Of a stretch of 33,344 nt of DNA, positions 9,413 to 17,722 are shown in pieces. The notes below the pieces were generated by a model, which saw only the letters and a list, made by a program, of their open reading frames with translations, ran no database searches and was not told the origin of the DNA. Every line of letters begins with the position of its first letter. Positions within the stretch are counted from its first letter, which is position 1. The stretch is taken from positions 67,891 through 101,234 of the forward strand of contig JAICQP010000001.1 in assembly GCA_025937815.1 (NCBI GenBank), written 5' to 3'. A program made the translations under genes and the position numbers. This stretch comes from Gemmatimonadota bacterium. GTDB lineage: Bacteria > Gemmatimonadota > Gemmatimonadetes > JACCXV01 > JAHWKZ01.

Positions 9413-11841
9413 GCGCCGCCAAGCGGAAGGGGAAGGCCAAGCCGGCGGCACCCGGCCGGCCGGCGGGGAAGCCGGCGCCGGCGAAGAAACCGCCGCGGGT
9501 GCGGAGCGAGGACACCTCGCCCGAGATGGAGCGACGCGTCCGCTGGGCCGTCCTCGGCGCCATGGCCGTCGCGACGATCGCCTTCTTCGCGTCGTTCGTC
9601 TTCGACGGCGACGCGATGCTCTTCGGCACCGACATGCTCGCCCAGGCATACCAGAGCCGCGCCTTCGCGGTCCAGGAGGTTCTCGCGGGCCGCGGGCTGC
9701 CGCAGTGGAACCCGTACGTGTACGGCGGGCTCCCGTACCTGTCGATCCTGCCCTACCCGGTGTACTACCCTACTTCGCTCCTCTACTTCGTGATCGACCT
9801 CCACCGCGCGATCGGCTGGGCGTTCGTGCTCCACTTCCTCCTGGCCGGGGTGCTCGCCTACGCGCTGGCGCGGGAGCTCGGCCTCAAGGCCGGCGCGGCG
9901 GCGGTGACTGGAGTCGCGTACATGTTCACCGGCTACCTCGTGAGCCATCTCTATGCGGGGCAGGACGGGCGCATGTTCGCGATGACGTGGACGCCGGCCG
10001 TGTTCCTGTTCGCCGAGCGGGCCATCGCGCGCCGCCGGTTCCACTGGTTCCTGTGGATGGCGGCCGTGGTCGCGCTCCAGGTCTTCACGCCACACGTCCA
10101 GATGATGTACTTCGCCGCCATGGCGGTCGGCGCATACGTCCTGTTCCGGCTCCACCGACTCAGGGTCGCGCTGGGGGAGTGGCGTACGCCGCTCGTGCTC
10201 CTGGCCGGGTTCGCGGGCGCCTACGTCCTGGCCGGACTGATCACGCTGGTGGAGGTGTGGCCCACCTGGAACATGGTCCAGTTCTCCCACCGCGCCGAGC
10301 GGGGGTACGAGTACGCCTCGTCCTGGTCCATGCCGGTCCAGGAGACCGTGGCCATGATCTGGCCGCGGTTCCAGGGCTACCTCGAAGGCTACTGGGGCAC
10401 GAACCCGTTCAAGCTCCACACCGAGTACCTGGGCGCGGTTCCGGTCCTGCTCGCGCTCCTCGCCCTGACCGTCCGGCGGGACGCGACCGTCTGGTTCTTC
10501 GCCGCGCTCGCGGCGCTCGGCCTCGCGTTCGCCTGGGGCGGTGCGACGCCGCTCCACCGCGTCTTCTACTGGATCCTCCCGATGATGAAGTCCTTCCGCG
10601 CGCCGGCCATGATGTACTCGATCGTCGCTCTCGCGGTCATCGTCCTCGCGGGCCATGGCGCGCAGGCGCTCTACGACCGGCGGGCGGAGCTCGCCGACGG
10701 ACGCCACGTGGCGTGGAAGGTGATCGGGGGACTCGCCGCGCTCTGGATCGTCCTCTGGTTCTGGGCGGCCGGCTCCCCGGAGGGGTTCGGCGGATTCTGG
10801 CGGGGGCTACTCTATGGGGGATCGCTCGAGCCCGCGCGCGCGCAGGCGGCCTCGGCCGCGATGCCCGGGTTCGCCCGCGGGTTCGGACTGTTCGCGCTCT
10901 TCTGGGCGCTCGGCGCGGGGATCTGCTGGCTGGCGGCCCGGGAGCGGATCGCCGCGCTCGCCGCCTGCCTCGCGCTCGCGTTCCTGGCCGGCGCCGATCT
11001 GTGGCTCGTCGACCGGGACTTCTATGGGGTCGTGCCCGCCGAGCGGCTGGTCGAGCCGGGCCCCGCCGTCGAATGGCTGCGGGAGCAGCCCGAGCCCTTC
11101 CGGGCGCTGCCCCTGCCCGACGCGTTCGGACCCAACGACCTCATGCTGTTCGGCATCCAGACCGTCACGGGATCCCAGAACTTCCGCCTCCGCTGGTGGG
11201 ACGACCTCGTCGGCGAGGGCGGAGCGCGGCTGGCGGAGACCAAGCTCTGGCAGCTCCTCAACCTCCGGTACGTGATCGCGGGGCGACCGCTGGAGCTGGA
11301 GGGCCTCGAACCCGCGTTCGACGGCGGGCCGATCGTCTACCGATTCGACGGGACCGCGGGTGGCGCGTGGCTCGTCCACGAGGCGCGGACGCGGCCGGCC
11401 GGCGAGACGCCCGCGTCGGCGTTGCTCGACGACTCCTTCGACCCGCTGCGGACGGCGCTGCTGGAGCCCGGCGTGGCGCTGCCCCCCACGGCGCCCTCCG
11501 GGGGGCCGGCCTCCGCACCGGCGTGGACGATCCGCGAGCCCGATCGCCTCGCGCTGGATGTGGAGCCGGCCGCCGACGGGGTCCTCGTCCTCTCCGAGAT
11601 ATGGCATCCCTACTGGCGCGCGCGGGTCGACGGAGAGTCGGCCGAGGTCCTACAGGTCGACGTCGCGCTGCGGGGGATTCCGGTGACCGCCGGGCGCCAC
11701 ACCGTCGAGCTCGAGTTCCGCGACCCGCACGTCACCTACGGGGCGTGGGGGAGCGCGATCGGCCTCGCCATCCTGGTGGGCCTGCTGGTGGCGACCCGCG
11801 GACGACGCGACCCGGCTTCGTCGGAGCGGACGTCCGCGTGA
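9409..11841 (+). CDS. YfhO-family large integral membrane protein (putative GT-C glycosyltransferase)
   Basis: About 810 aa from ATG 9409 (ATGA overlap). A lysine/proline/alanine-rich cytosolic N-terminus of about 45 residues precedes the first helix (WAVLGAMAVATIAFFASFVF). The first outer loop, GTDMLAQAYQSR with LPQWNPYVYGGLPYL, is the conserved YfhO region. A dozen or so hydrophobic segments follow, then an extracytoplasmic C-terminal domain with one last helix (GLAILVGLLVATRG). YfhO proteins are thought to glycosylate lipid-linked polymers using polyprenyl-phosphate sugars, which fits the two GT2 genes nearby. Assignment rests on overall architecture and the first loop. Confidence 0.8.
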   Translation: MSAAKRKGKAKPAAPGRPAGKPAPAKKPPRVRSEDTSPEMERRVRWAVLGAMAVATIAFFASFVFDGDAMLFGTDMLAQAYQSRAFAVQEVLAGRGLPQWNPYVYGGLPYLSILPYPVYYPTSLLYFVIDLHRAIGWAFVLHFLLAGVLAYALARELGLKAGAAAVTGVAYMFTGYLVSHLYAGQDGRMFAMTWTPAVFLFAERAIARRRFHWFLWMAAVVALQVFTPHVQMMYFAAMAVGAYVLFRLHRLRVALGEWRTPLVLLAGFAGAYVLAGLITLVEVWPTWNMVQFSHRAERGYEYASSWSMPVQETVAMIWPRFQGYLEGYWGTNPFKLHTEYLGAVPVLLALLALTVRRDATVWFFAALAALGLAFAWGGATPLHRVFYWILPMMKSFRAPAMMYSIVALAVIVLAGHGAQALYDRRAELADGRHVAWKVIGGLAALWIVLWFWAAGSPEGFGGFWRGLLYGGSLEPARAQAASAAMPGFARGFGLFALFWALGAGICWLAARERIAALAACLALAFLAGADLWLVDRDFYGVVPAERLVEPGPAVEWLREQPEPFRALPLPDAFGPNDLMLFGIQTVTGSQNFRLRWWDDLVGEGGARLAETKLWQLLNLRYVIAGRPLELEGLEPAFDGGPIVYRFDGTAGGAWLVHEARTRPAGETPASALLDDSFDPLRTALLEPGVALPPTAPSGGPASAPAWTIREPDRLALDVEPAADGVLVLSEIWHPYWRARVDGESAEVLQVDVALRGIPVTAGRHTVELEFRDPHVTYGAWGSAIGLAILVGLLVATRGRRDPASSERTSA

Positions 11842-12812
11842 GCGAGTCCGGCCACGCGCGGGGCCGATGGCTCCTCCGGTGGTTCGAGCGGATCGCCGGA
11901 GGGGTCGTGGTCGCGTTCCTCGCGGTCTACCTGGCGCGGAACTGGTCGGAGGTGACCGCCCACCCGTGGACGATCCACTGGACGCGGATGGCGCTCGCCA
12001 CAATCGGCGTGCTCGGCGCCTACAGCGTGTTCGTCCTCTGCTGGCGGCGGATCCTCGGCCACCTCGGTGGCCGGCTCTCCATCCGGGACGCGCACCGGGT
12101 GTGGTACATCGGCAACCTCGCGCGCTACGTCCCCGGGAAGGTCCTCCAGCTCGCCGGCACGGCGTACCTGGCGCGCGCCAAGGGCGTCAGCCCGGTCCTG
12201 ACGGTGAGCGCGAGCCTCACGTCCCAGCTCTTCGTGCTGGCCGCCGGTCTGGTCGTAGCCGCGGCGACCCTGCCCGAGCTCGCGGCCGCGGCGGGCCGGG
12301 AGGCCGTATGGCCGATCGGGTTCGGGATCGCCGCGCTGCTCCTGCTCTTCGTGCTGACGCCCGCGCTCGACTTCGCGTACCGGCTGGCTCTCCGCGCGAT
12401 CGGCAGGAGCGAGTACCACGAGGCGGTGCCCGCCCGCGAGCGGATCGTGCTCCTCGCCGCGAACCTGGCGGCGTGGATGGTCTTCGGCGCGGGCTTCTGG
12501 CTCTTCGTCCGCGCGCTCACCCCGATCGAGGCCGACACGCTGGTCTCCATGATCGGCATCTCGGCCGCGGGATACGTCGGCGGCTACCTGGCGGTCTTCG
12601 TCCCCGGCGGGCTCGGCGTCCGCGAGGGCCTCTACGCGGTCCTCCTCGCGGCGTACGTGCCCCCGACCATGGCGGTCGCGATCGCGATCTTCTGCCGGCT
12701 CTGGCTCACCGCGTGCGAGCTCCTGCCGGTGTCCGTCCTGGTCGCGCGGTACGGGCTCGCCGATCTGCGGGCGGGCGGCTCCGAGCCGGCGCCGAGGCCC
12801 ATCCATGGGTAG
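11838..12812 (+). CDS. UPF0104 / LPG-synthase transmembrane-type membrane protein
   Basis: About 324 aa from GTG 11838 (GTGA overlap). The 1136-aa ORF in the track is an antigene extension of this frame. It is largely hydrophobic with about eight membrane segments. The family hallmark is present: WYIGNLARYVPGKVLQLAG (usual R[YF][IV]PGK), then a second conserved part, FVPGGLGVREG, near residue 255. It has only the membrane module, not the aminoacyl-transferase domain of MprF. Proteins of this kind often sit beside GT2 enzymes and are suspected of moving or handling lipid-linked intermediates. The stop lies inside the next GT2 gene (8-base overlap). Confidence 0.84.
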   Translation: MSESGHARGRWLLRWFERIAGGVVVAFLAVYLARNWSEVTAHPWTIHWTRMALATIGVLGAYSVFVLCWRRILGHLGGRLSIRDAHRVWYIGNLARYVPGKVLQLAGTAYLARAKGVSPVLTVSASLTSQLFVLAAGLVVAAATLPELAAAAGREAVWPIGFGIAALLLLFVLTPALDFAYRLALRAIGRSEYHEAVPARERIVLLAANLAAWMVFGAGFWLFVRALTPIEADTLVSMIGISAAGYVGGYLAVFVPGGLGVREGLYAVLLAAYVPPTMAVAIAIFCRLWLTACELLPVSVLVARYGLADLRAGGSEPAPRPIHG

Positions 12813-13569
12813 CGCCCTGGTCATCGTCCCGACCTACAACGAGCGCGACAACCTTCCCGCGATCGTCCCCCAGATCCTCGCCCAGGACGCGCGGCTCGAG
12901 GTCCTCGTCATCGACGACGGCTCCCCGGACGGGACCGGGGCGCTCGCTGACGAGCTCGCCGCCTCCGATCCGCGGGTGCACGTCATCCATCGGCCCGGCA
13001 AGCAGGGCCTCGGTACCGCGTACATCGCCGGATTCCACTGGGGGATCGATCACGGCTACGAGCTCGTCTTCGAGATGGACGCGGATTTCTCGCACGATCC
13101 CCGGCACCTCCCGGAGTTTCTCGAGCTCTCCGACGATTTCGACGTCGTCATCGGCTCGCGGTACATGCGGGGGGTGACGGTCGTCAACTGGCCGATGGGA
13201 AGGCTCCTTCTGTCGTGGCTCGCAAACTGGTACGCGCGAATCGTGACGGGGCTGCCGATCCACGACCTGACCAGCGGCTTCAAGTGCTATCGCCGGCGCG
13301 TGCTCGAGCGGCTGGACATCGACGCCATCCGGTCCAACGGCTACGCGTTTCAGATCGAGACTGTGTTCCGCGCCTGGCACGCGGGGTTCCGGGTGGGCGA
13401 GATGCCGATCGTCTTCGTCGATCGTAACGTCGGTGCGAGCAAGATGAGCAAGCGCATCGTCTGGGAGGCTATATGGATGGTCTGGCGGATGCGGTGGTGG
13501 AAGCTTACCGGGCGGCTCCATCGCGAGACCCGGAGAGCGGAGGAGCTGGCACAGGGGGACGCGGCGTGA
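12805..13569 (+). CDS. Polyprenol monophosphate mannose/glucose synthase-like GT2
   Basis: A 254-aa GT-A enzyme without membrane helices, close to the Ppm1/DPM1 catalytic domain. Motifs are ALVIVPTYNERDNLPAIVPQ, VLVIDDGSPDGTG, the metal-binding EMDADFSHDP, VIGSRYMRG, the DLTSGFKCYRR segment and NGYAFQIE, all typical of dolichol/polyprenol-phosphate mannose synthases. It would load GDP- or UDP-sugar onto polyprenyl phosphate at the cytosolic face, giving a donor for the GT39-like and YfhO-like proteins. ATG 12805 overlaps the end of the UPF0104 gene; its own stop overlaps dapF. Confidence 0.9.
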   Translation: MGSALVIVPTYNERDNLPAIVPQILAQDARLEVLVIDDGSPDGTGALADELAASDPRVHVIHRPGKQGLGTAYIAGFHWGIDHGYELVFEMDADFSHDPRHLPEFLELSDDFDVVIGSRYMRGVTVVNWPMGRLLLSWLANWYARIVTGLPIHDLTSGFKCYRRRVLERLDIDAIRSNGYAFQIETVFRAWHAGFRVGEMPIVFVDRNVGASKMSKRIVWEAIWMVWRMRWWKLTGRLHRETRRAEELAQGDAA

Positions 13570-14420
13570 GCGGGGTCGCGGGCCGCGCGTTCACGAAGAT
13601 GTCGGGCGGCGGCAACGACTTCATCGTGTTCGACGACCGCGACGGGTGGTTCCCGCGCGACGAGGCCGGACCGCTCGTGGCCCGCCTCTGTCGGCGCGGC
13701 CTGGGCGTCGGGGCGGATGCGGTCGTTCTGCTGGCGCAGGATCCTCGGGCGGACTTCCGCATGGTGTACTACAACGCCGACGGCGGCGAGGCGCCGATGT
13801 GCGGCAACGCCGCGCTCTGTCTCGCCCGCTTCGCGCGCATCGTCGGGGCGGTGAACGGGACGGAGATGGAGTTCCGGACGGGGAGCGGACCGTTCCGCGC
13901 GCGGGTGGAGGACCCCCGCGGTCCCGAGGTGACGCTGTGGCTCGTGCCGCCGCGGGAGCTGACCCTCGACTATCCCGAGCTCGCTACACCGCCGTACCGG
14001 CGGGTGGGTTTTCTCGACACGTCGACGCCCCACGTCGTGGCCCTTCTGGTCTCGCCGGCGGTGGTCGAGGCCCTCGACCTCGCCGTCGAGGGACCGCGCT
14101 TCCGAAGGCACCCGAACTGGGAGCCGGTGGGCACGAACGTGAACTTCGTAGCCGCCGCCGATCGCTCGACCCTGCGGATGCGGACCTTCGAGAAGGGGGT
14201 CGAGGACGAGACCCTGTCATGCGGGACGGGTGCTACCGCGAGTGCGATTCTGGCCTGTCTGTGGGGGCTGGCGGATCCTCCCGTAACGGTCCTGACCAGC
14301 GGCGGGATCCCGCTCGTGGTCGACTTCACTCCTCCCGCGGATGCGGGATCCCTGCCCAGCGATCCGACGCTGACGGGCGAGGCGCGGGTCGTCTATCGGG
14401 GCACGATCGAAGAGATCTAG
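13566..14420 (+). CDS. dapF: Diaminopimelate epimerase
   Basis: Interconverts LL- and meso-diaminopimelate for lysine and peptidoglycan synthesis, using two cysteines as acid and base. Both are present: Cys79 in PMCGNAALC and Cys219 in ETLSCGTGATAS. Other signatures are KMSGGGNDFIVFD at the N-terminus, VGADAVVLL, YYNADGGEAPMCG and HPNWEPVGTNVNF. 284 aa from GTG 13566 is standard length. It is the last gene of the coupled run (GTGA overlap with the GT2 gene), so a core cell-wall enzyme may be co-transcribed with the glycan genes. A convergent gene lies 30 bp downstream. Confidence 0.95.
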   Translation: MSGVAGRAFTKMSGGGNDFIVFDDRDGWFPRDEAGPLVARLCRRGLGVGADAVVLLAQDPRADFRMVYYNADGGEAPMCGNAALCLARFARIVGAVNGTEMEFRTGSGPFRARVEDPRGPEVTLWLVPPRELTLDYPELATPPYRRVGFLDTSTPHVVALLVSPAVVEALDLAVEGPRFRRHPNWEPVGTNVNFVAAADRSTLRMRTFEKGVEDETLSCGTGATASAILACLWGLADPPVTVLTSGGIPLVVDFTPPADAGSLPSDPTLTGEARVVYRGTIEEI

Positions 14421-14450
14421 CTCGGACGTGGAGGAATCCTCTCGTCTGCC

Positions 14451-14963
14451 TCAGCAGGTTTCCGTCGCGGTCTCGCGGCTCTCCGTGTCGTAGCTCCAGA
14501 TCGCGCAGGTCTCGGGACCGACGGGTTGATCGCGACCGTCGGTGGGCCAGTGGACGATCCGCAGGCGGGGCTCCGAACCCGGGTCGGGCCGGACGAGGAT
14601 CGTCAGCGTGACCCCGTCGCCGGGGACCAGCGGGTCGCCGATCCAGTAGGCCTGCCCGCTCCGGATCTCGCCGCGCCACTCGAAGCGCGCGCCGGGGTCG
14701 GGGTTCTCCCGGTCGGGACGGACGCCGAGGAGCGCGCCCCCGTCCTCGATCCGGAGGTGGAAGTCCGCCACGGTCTCGGGGCCGCCGCCGTGGACGAGCG
14801 TGAACGGCCAGGCGATCGACTGGTCGTCACCATGTGCCGGCTGAGGCGGCGACAGCCGCACCGCACCCACCGCTCCGCCGCCCGTGCTCGCGCAGGCCCC
14901 CGCCATCACGAGCGCGATCCACGTTGCTGGACCGGCGGCCCCCTTCACGATGCCCTTCTTCAT
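14451..14963 (-). CDS. Small putative lipoprotein of unknown function
   Basis: 170 aa on the reverse strand, starting MKKGIVKGAAG. A hydrophobic N-terminal segment (ATWIALVMAGACAST) ends in a cysteine that could be a lipoprotein cleavage site, although AGAC is an imperfect lipobox; ordinary signal peptidase cleavage is the alternative. A strong GGGAGGG ribosome site precedes the ATG at 14963, which is why the ORF-track start at 15194 is not used. The mature part is soluble, with acidic and tryptophan-containing segments (FTLVHGGGPETVADFHLRIE, CAIWSYDTES). It resembles no family I can name. It is divergent from leuS and convergent with dapF. Confidence 0.6.
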   Translation of the reverse strand: MKKGIVKGAAGPATWIALVMAGACASTGGGAVGAVRLSPPQPAHGDDQSIAWPFTLVHGGGPETVADFHLRIEDGGALLGVRPDRENPDPGARFEWRGEIRSGQAYWIGDPLVPGDGVTLTILVRPDPGSEPRLRIVHWPTDGRDQPVGPETCAIWSYDTESRETATETC

Positions 14964-15055
14964 CCGCCCTCCCGGTGTCCTGAGCTCTCGCAACCTCGCC
15001 TGCCGGCGTCCGACCCATGATCGCGCGCGCTGCCGATGCGTGCAACCAGAGCCGA

Positions 15056-15084
15056 TTGATCTGCGGAACCAGATCCTGTACGAT
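15056..15084 (+). promoter_or_regulatory. Candidate sigma70-type promoter for leuS
   Basis: TTGATC and TACGAT are separated by 17 bases, each four of six to the consensus. Transcription would begin near 15091, leaving a leader of about 115 nt before the leuS ATG that contains the hairpin at 15157-15181. Found by eye only. Confidence 0.4.
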
Positions 15085-15156
15085 CGACTCCGTCGGCCGT
15101 TCGGTTCCGGCGGTTGCTCGGGGAAGATCCGGATCCTAGCTTCCCGTTTCCAGGAC

Positions 15157-15192
15157 GCGGCGGGACCTCGTGTCCCGCCGCATTTCGTTTCC
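15157..15192 (+). terminator. Terminator-like hairpin in the leuS leader (possible attenuator)
   Basis: A perfect 10-bp stem, GCGGCGGGAC with GTCCCGCCGC, encloses the 5-nt loop CTCGT and is followed by ATTTCGTTT. It lies about 26 nt upstream of the leuS ATG and downstream of a candidate promoter, so read-through would be needed to express leuS. That is the layout of transcription attenuation. The T-box UGGN bulge sequence was not found in the short leader, so the mechanism is unknown. It could also be the end of an upstream transcript. Confidence 0.5.
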
Positions 15193-15207
15193 ATCCCCGA
15201 GACGGCG

Positions 15208-17694
15208 ATGACCGAGAACCGCTACGATCCGAACGAGATCGAGCCGCGCTGGCGCCAGGCGTGGGAGGAGATGGATCTCTACCACGCCGATCTCGAGGGC
15301 GCCCAGAGGCCCTGCTACGCGCTCGTCATGTTCGCGTATCCGTCCGGCGACAGGCTCCACGTGGGTCACTGGTACCACTACGGCCCGGCGGATTCATGGG
15401 CGCGCTACATGCGGATGCGCGGGTACGACGTCTTCGAGCCCTTCGGCTTCGACGCGTTCGGCCTGCCCGCCGAGAATTTCGCCGTGCGTACCGGCGTCCA
15501 TCCCCGGGATTCGACCGAAGCGAACGTCACCAACATGATCGCCCAGCTGAAGCGCATGGGCGCGATGTGGGACTGGGCGCGCACGCTCGACACCTCCGAC
15601 CCCGGCTACTACCGCTGGACGCAGTGGCTCTTCCTGAAGCTGTACGATGCGGGGCTGGCCTATCGGAAGGCGGCGCCCGTCTGGTGGTGTCCGACGGATC
15701 AGACCGTTCTCGCCAACGAGCAGGTCGTCGGTGACAACGAGTGCGAGCGTTGCGGCACCCCGGTCGTCAAGCGCGACCTGACGCAGTGGTTCTTCAAGAT
15801 CACCGACTACGCGGACGAGCTCCTCGCCGGTCTCGAGGGCCTGGAGTGGCCGGAGCGCACCAAGACGCTCCAGCGCAACTGGATCGGACGCTCCGAGGGC
15901 GTCGAGATCGACTGGCGGATCCCGGCGACGGACGCCGTCGTACGGACGTTCACGACCCGCCCCGACACGTTGTACGGCGTGACGTTTCTCGCGCTCGCCC
16001 CCGAGCATCCGCTGCTGGACTCGATCGTCACCGCCGAGCGTCGCGAGACGGTGGAATCGTACCGCGCCCATGCGCGGCGGATGTCGGAGATCGAGCGCGC
16101 GTCCACCGAGAAGGAGAAGACGGGCGTCTTCACGGGTGCGAGCGCCATCCATCCGCTGACGCGCGAGCCGATCCCGATCTGGGTGGCCGATTTCGTGCTC
16201 GGGACGTACGGCACCGGCGCGATCCAGGGCGTTCCCGCGCACGACCAGCGGGACTGGGAATTCGCGAAGGCCCTCGGGCTTCCCATCGTCAAGGTGATCG
16301 AACCGGACGACCCCTCCGCCGCGGACGCGGAGATGGCCTACACGGGCCACGGGACCGTCGTGGACTCGGGGCCCTACACCGGGATGCGCAGCGAGCGGAT
16401 GCTCCACGACGTCATCGCCGAGCTGGCGCACGCCGGCCAGGGGCACAAGAGCGTCAACTACCGCCTGCGCGACTGGCTGGTGTCGAGGCAGCGCTATTGG
16501 GGCGCGCCGATACCGATCGTGCACTGCGCCCGCTGCGGGGAGGTGCCGGTCCCCGAGGAGGACCTTCCCGTCGAGCTTCCCTACGACGTCGATTTCTCGC
16601 TCGGGGCGGGGAAGAGCCCGCTCGAGCGCTCGCAATCGTTCATCGAGGTCGCGTGCCCGCGCTGCGCCGAGCCCGCCAGGCGGGACGCCGACACGATGGA
16701 CACCTTCGTGGACTCCTCGTGGTACTACTTCCGTTATCTGTCGCCGCAGGACACGGAGCGGCCGTGGAACCGCGCGCTGGTAGATCGATGGCTGCCCGTC
16801 TTCCAGTACTCAGGGGGGATCGAGCACGCCGTGCTGCATCTCTTGTACTCGCGCTTCGTGACCAAGGCGATGCGCGACCTCGGCCACGTGGGGATCGACG
16901 AGCCCTTCCAGCGCCTGTTCCACCAGGGCACGATCACGAACGCGGGCGCCAAGATGTCGAAGTCCCGCGGGAACGTCATCAGCCCGGACGAGTACGTGGC
17001 GCAGTACGGCGCCGACGCGTTCCGCGCCTACCTCATGTTCGGCTTCTCGTGGGCGGAGGGCGGCGACTGGAAGGACGAGGGAATCCGCGCGATCTCGGCA
17101 TGGCTTCAGCGCGTGTGGCGGCTGGTGGACCGTCACCGGATGCTGTTCGCGGATGGCCGCGCCCTCCATGAGGGCGATCCCACCGCCGAGGCAGCGCGGG
17201 ATCTGCTCCTCGTTCGCCACCGGTCGGTCAAGGGAGCCACCGAGGACCTCGCCGCCTGGCAGTTCAACACCGCCATCGCGCGCATCATGGAGCTCGTCAA
17301 CGCCCTGTACCAGTACGCGCCGGTCGAGGGCGAGCCGGCGCACGACGTTCACGAGCCGCTCCTGGCCGAGTGCCTGGAAACGCTGATTCGGCTGGTGGGC
17401 CCCATCGCCCCGCACCTCGCCGAGGAGCTGTGGTCGATGATCGGGCGCGAGCCTTCGGTCGTGGACGCGGGCTGGCCCGCGTTCGATCCGCAGGTCCTGG
17501 CCACCGGCGAGGTCACGGTCGCGATCCAGCTCAATGGAAAGGTGCGCGACGAGATGCGCGTGCCGCGCGATCTCCCGGAGGACGAGCTCAAGGACCGCGC
17601 CGCCCGCCACGGGCGGATACCCGAGCTCCTGGACGGGCGGCCGATCCGCAAGGCGATCGTGGTCCCCAACAAGCTGGTCAGCCTGGTGGTCTGA
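15208..17694 (+). CDS. leuS: Leucyl-tRNA synthetase
   Basis: Charges tRNA-Leu with leucine and edits mischarged tRNA. 828 aa from ATG 15208 is a normal length; the ORF-track start at 14884 runs through the divergent gene. The HIGH-equivalent motif is LHVGHWYHYGPADSWARY, followed by the LeuS-specific GFDAFGLPAENFAV. The CP1 editing domain has the threonine-rich TFTTRPDTLYGVTF and GAIQGVPAHDQRDWEFA. KMSKS is intact as AKMSKSRGNVISPDEYV. Zinc-type cysteines occur in CPTDQ/CERCGTP and HCARCGE. The C-terminal anticodon-binding and extension domains end in AIVVPNKLVSLVV. A leader hairpin suggests attenuation control. It is convergent with the peptidase gene 28 bp downstream. Confidence 0.97.
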   Translation: MTENRYDPNEIEPRWRQAWEEMDLYHADLEGAQRPCYALVMFAYPSGDRLHVGHWYHYGPADSWARYMRMRGYDVFEPFGFDAFGLPAENFAVRTGVHPRDSTEANVTNMIAQLKRMGAMWDWARTLDTSDPGYYRWTQWLFLKLYDAGLAYRKAAPVWWCPTDQTVLANEQVVGDNECERCGTPVVKRDLTQWFFKITDYADELLAGLEGLEWPERTKTLQRNWIGRSEGVEIDWRIPATDAVVRTFTTRPDTLYGVTFLALAPEHPLLDSIVTAERRETVESYRAHARRMSEIERASTEKEKTGVFTGASAIHPLTREPIPIWVADFVLGTYGTGAIQGVPAHDQRDWEFAKALGLPIVKVIEPDDPSAADAEMAYTGHGTVVDSGPYTGMRSERMLHDVIAELAHAGQGHKSVNYRLRDWLVSRQRYWGAPIPIVHCARCGEVPVPEEDLPVELPYDVDFSLGAGKSPLERSQSFIEVACPRCAEPARRDADTMDTFVDSSWYYFRYLSPQDTERPWNRALVDRWLPVFQYSGGIEHAVLHLLYSRFVTKAMRDLGHVGIDEPFQRLFHQGTITNAGAKMSKSRGNVISPDEYVAQYGADAFRAYLMFGFSWAEGGDWKDEGIRAISAWLQRVWRLVDRHRMLFADGRALHEGDPTAEAARDLLLVRHRSVKGATEDLAAWQFNTAIARIMELVNALYQYAPVEGEPAHDVHEPLLAECLETLIRLVGPIAPHLAEELWSMIGREPSVVDAGWPAFDPQVLATGEVTVAIQLNGKVRDEMRVPRDLPEDELKDRAARHGRIPELLDGRPIRKAIVVPNKLVSLVV

Positions 17695-17722
17695 CGAGCC
17701 GGATCTACCCGCGCGGCGGGGG

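Noticed and set aside
9402-12812. 1136-aa + strand ORF
   Set aside because: Only the last part (from GTG 11838) is a real protein; the first 800 residues are an Arg-rich out-of-frame reading of the YfhO-like gene.
15091-15207. T-box riboswitch upstream of leuS
   Set aside because: The hairpin fits a terminator, but no UGGN antiterminator bulge or specifier loop could be found and the leader is short. Kept only as an unspecified attenuator.
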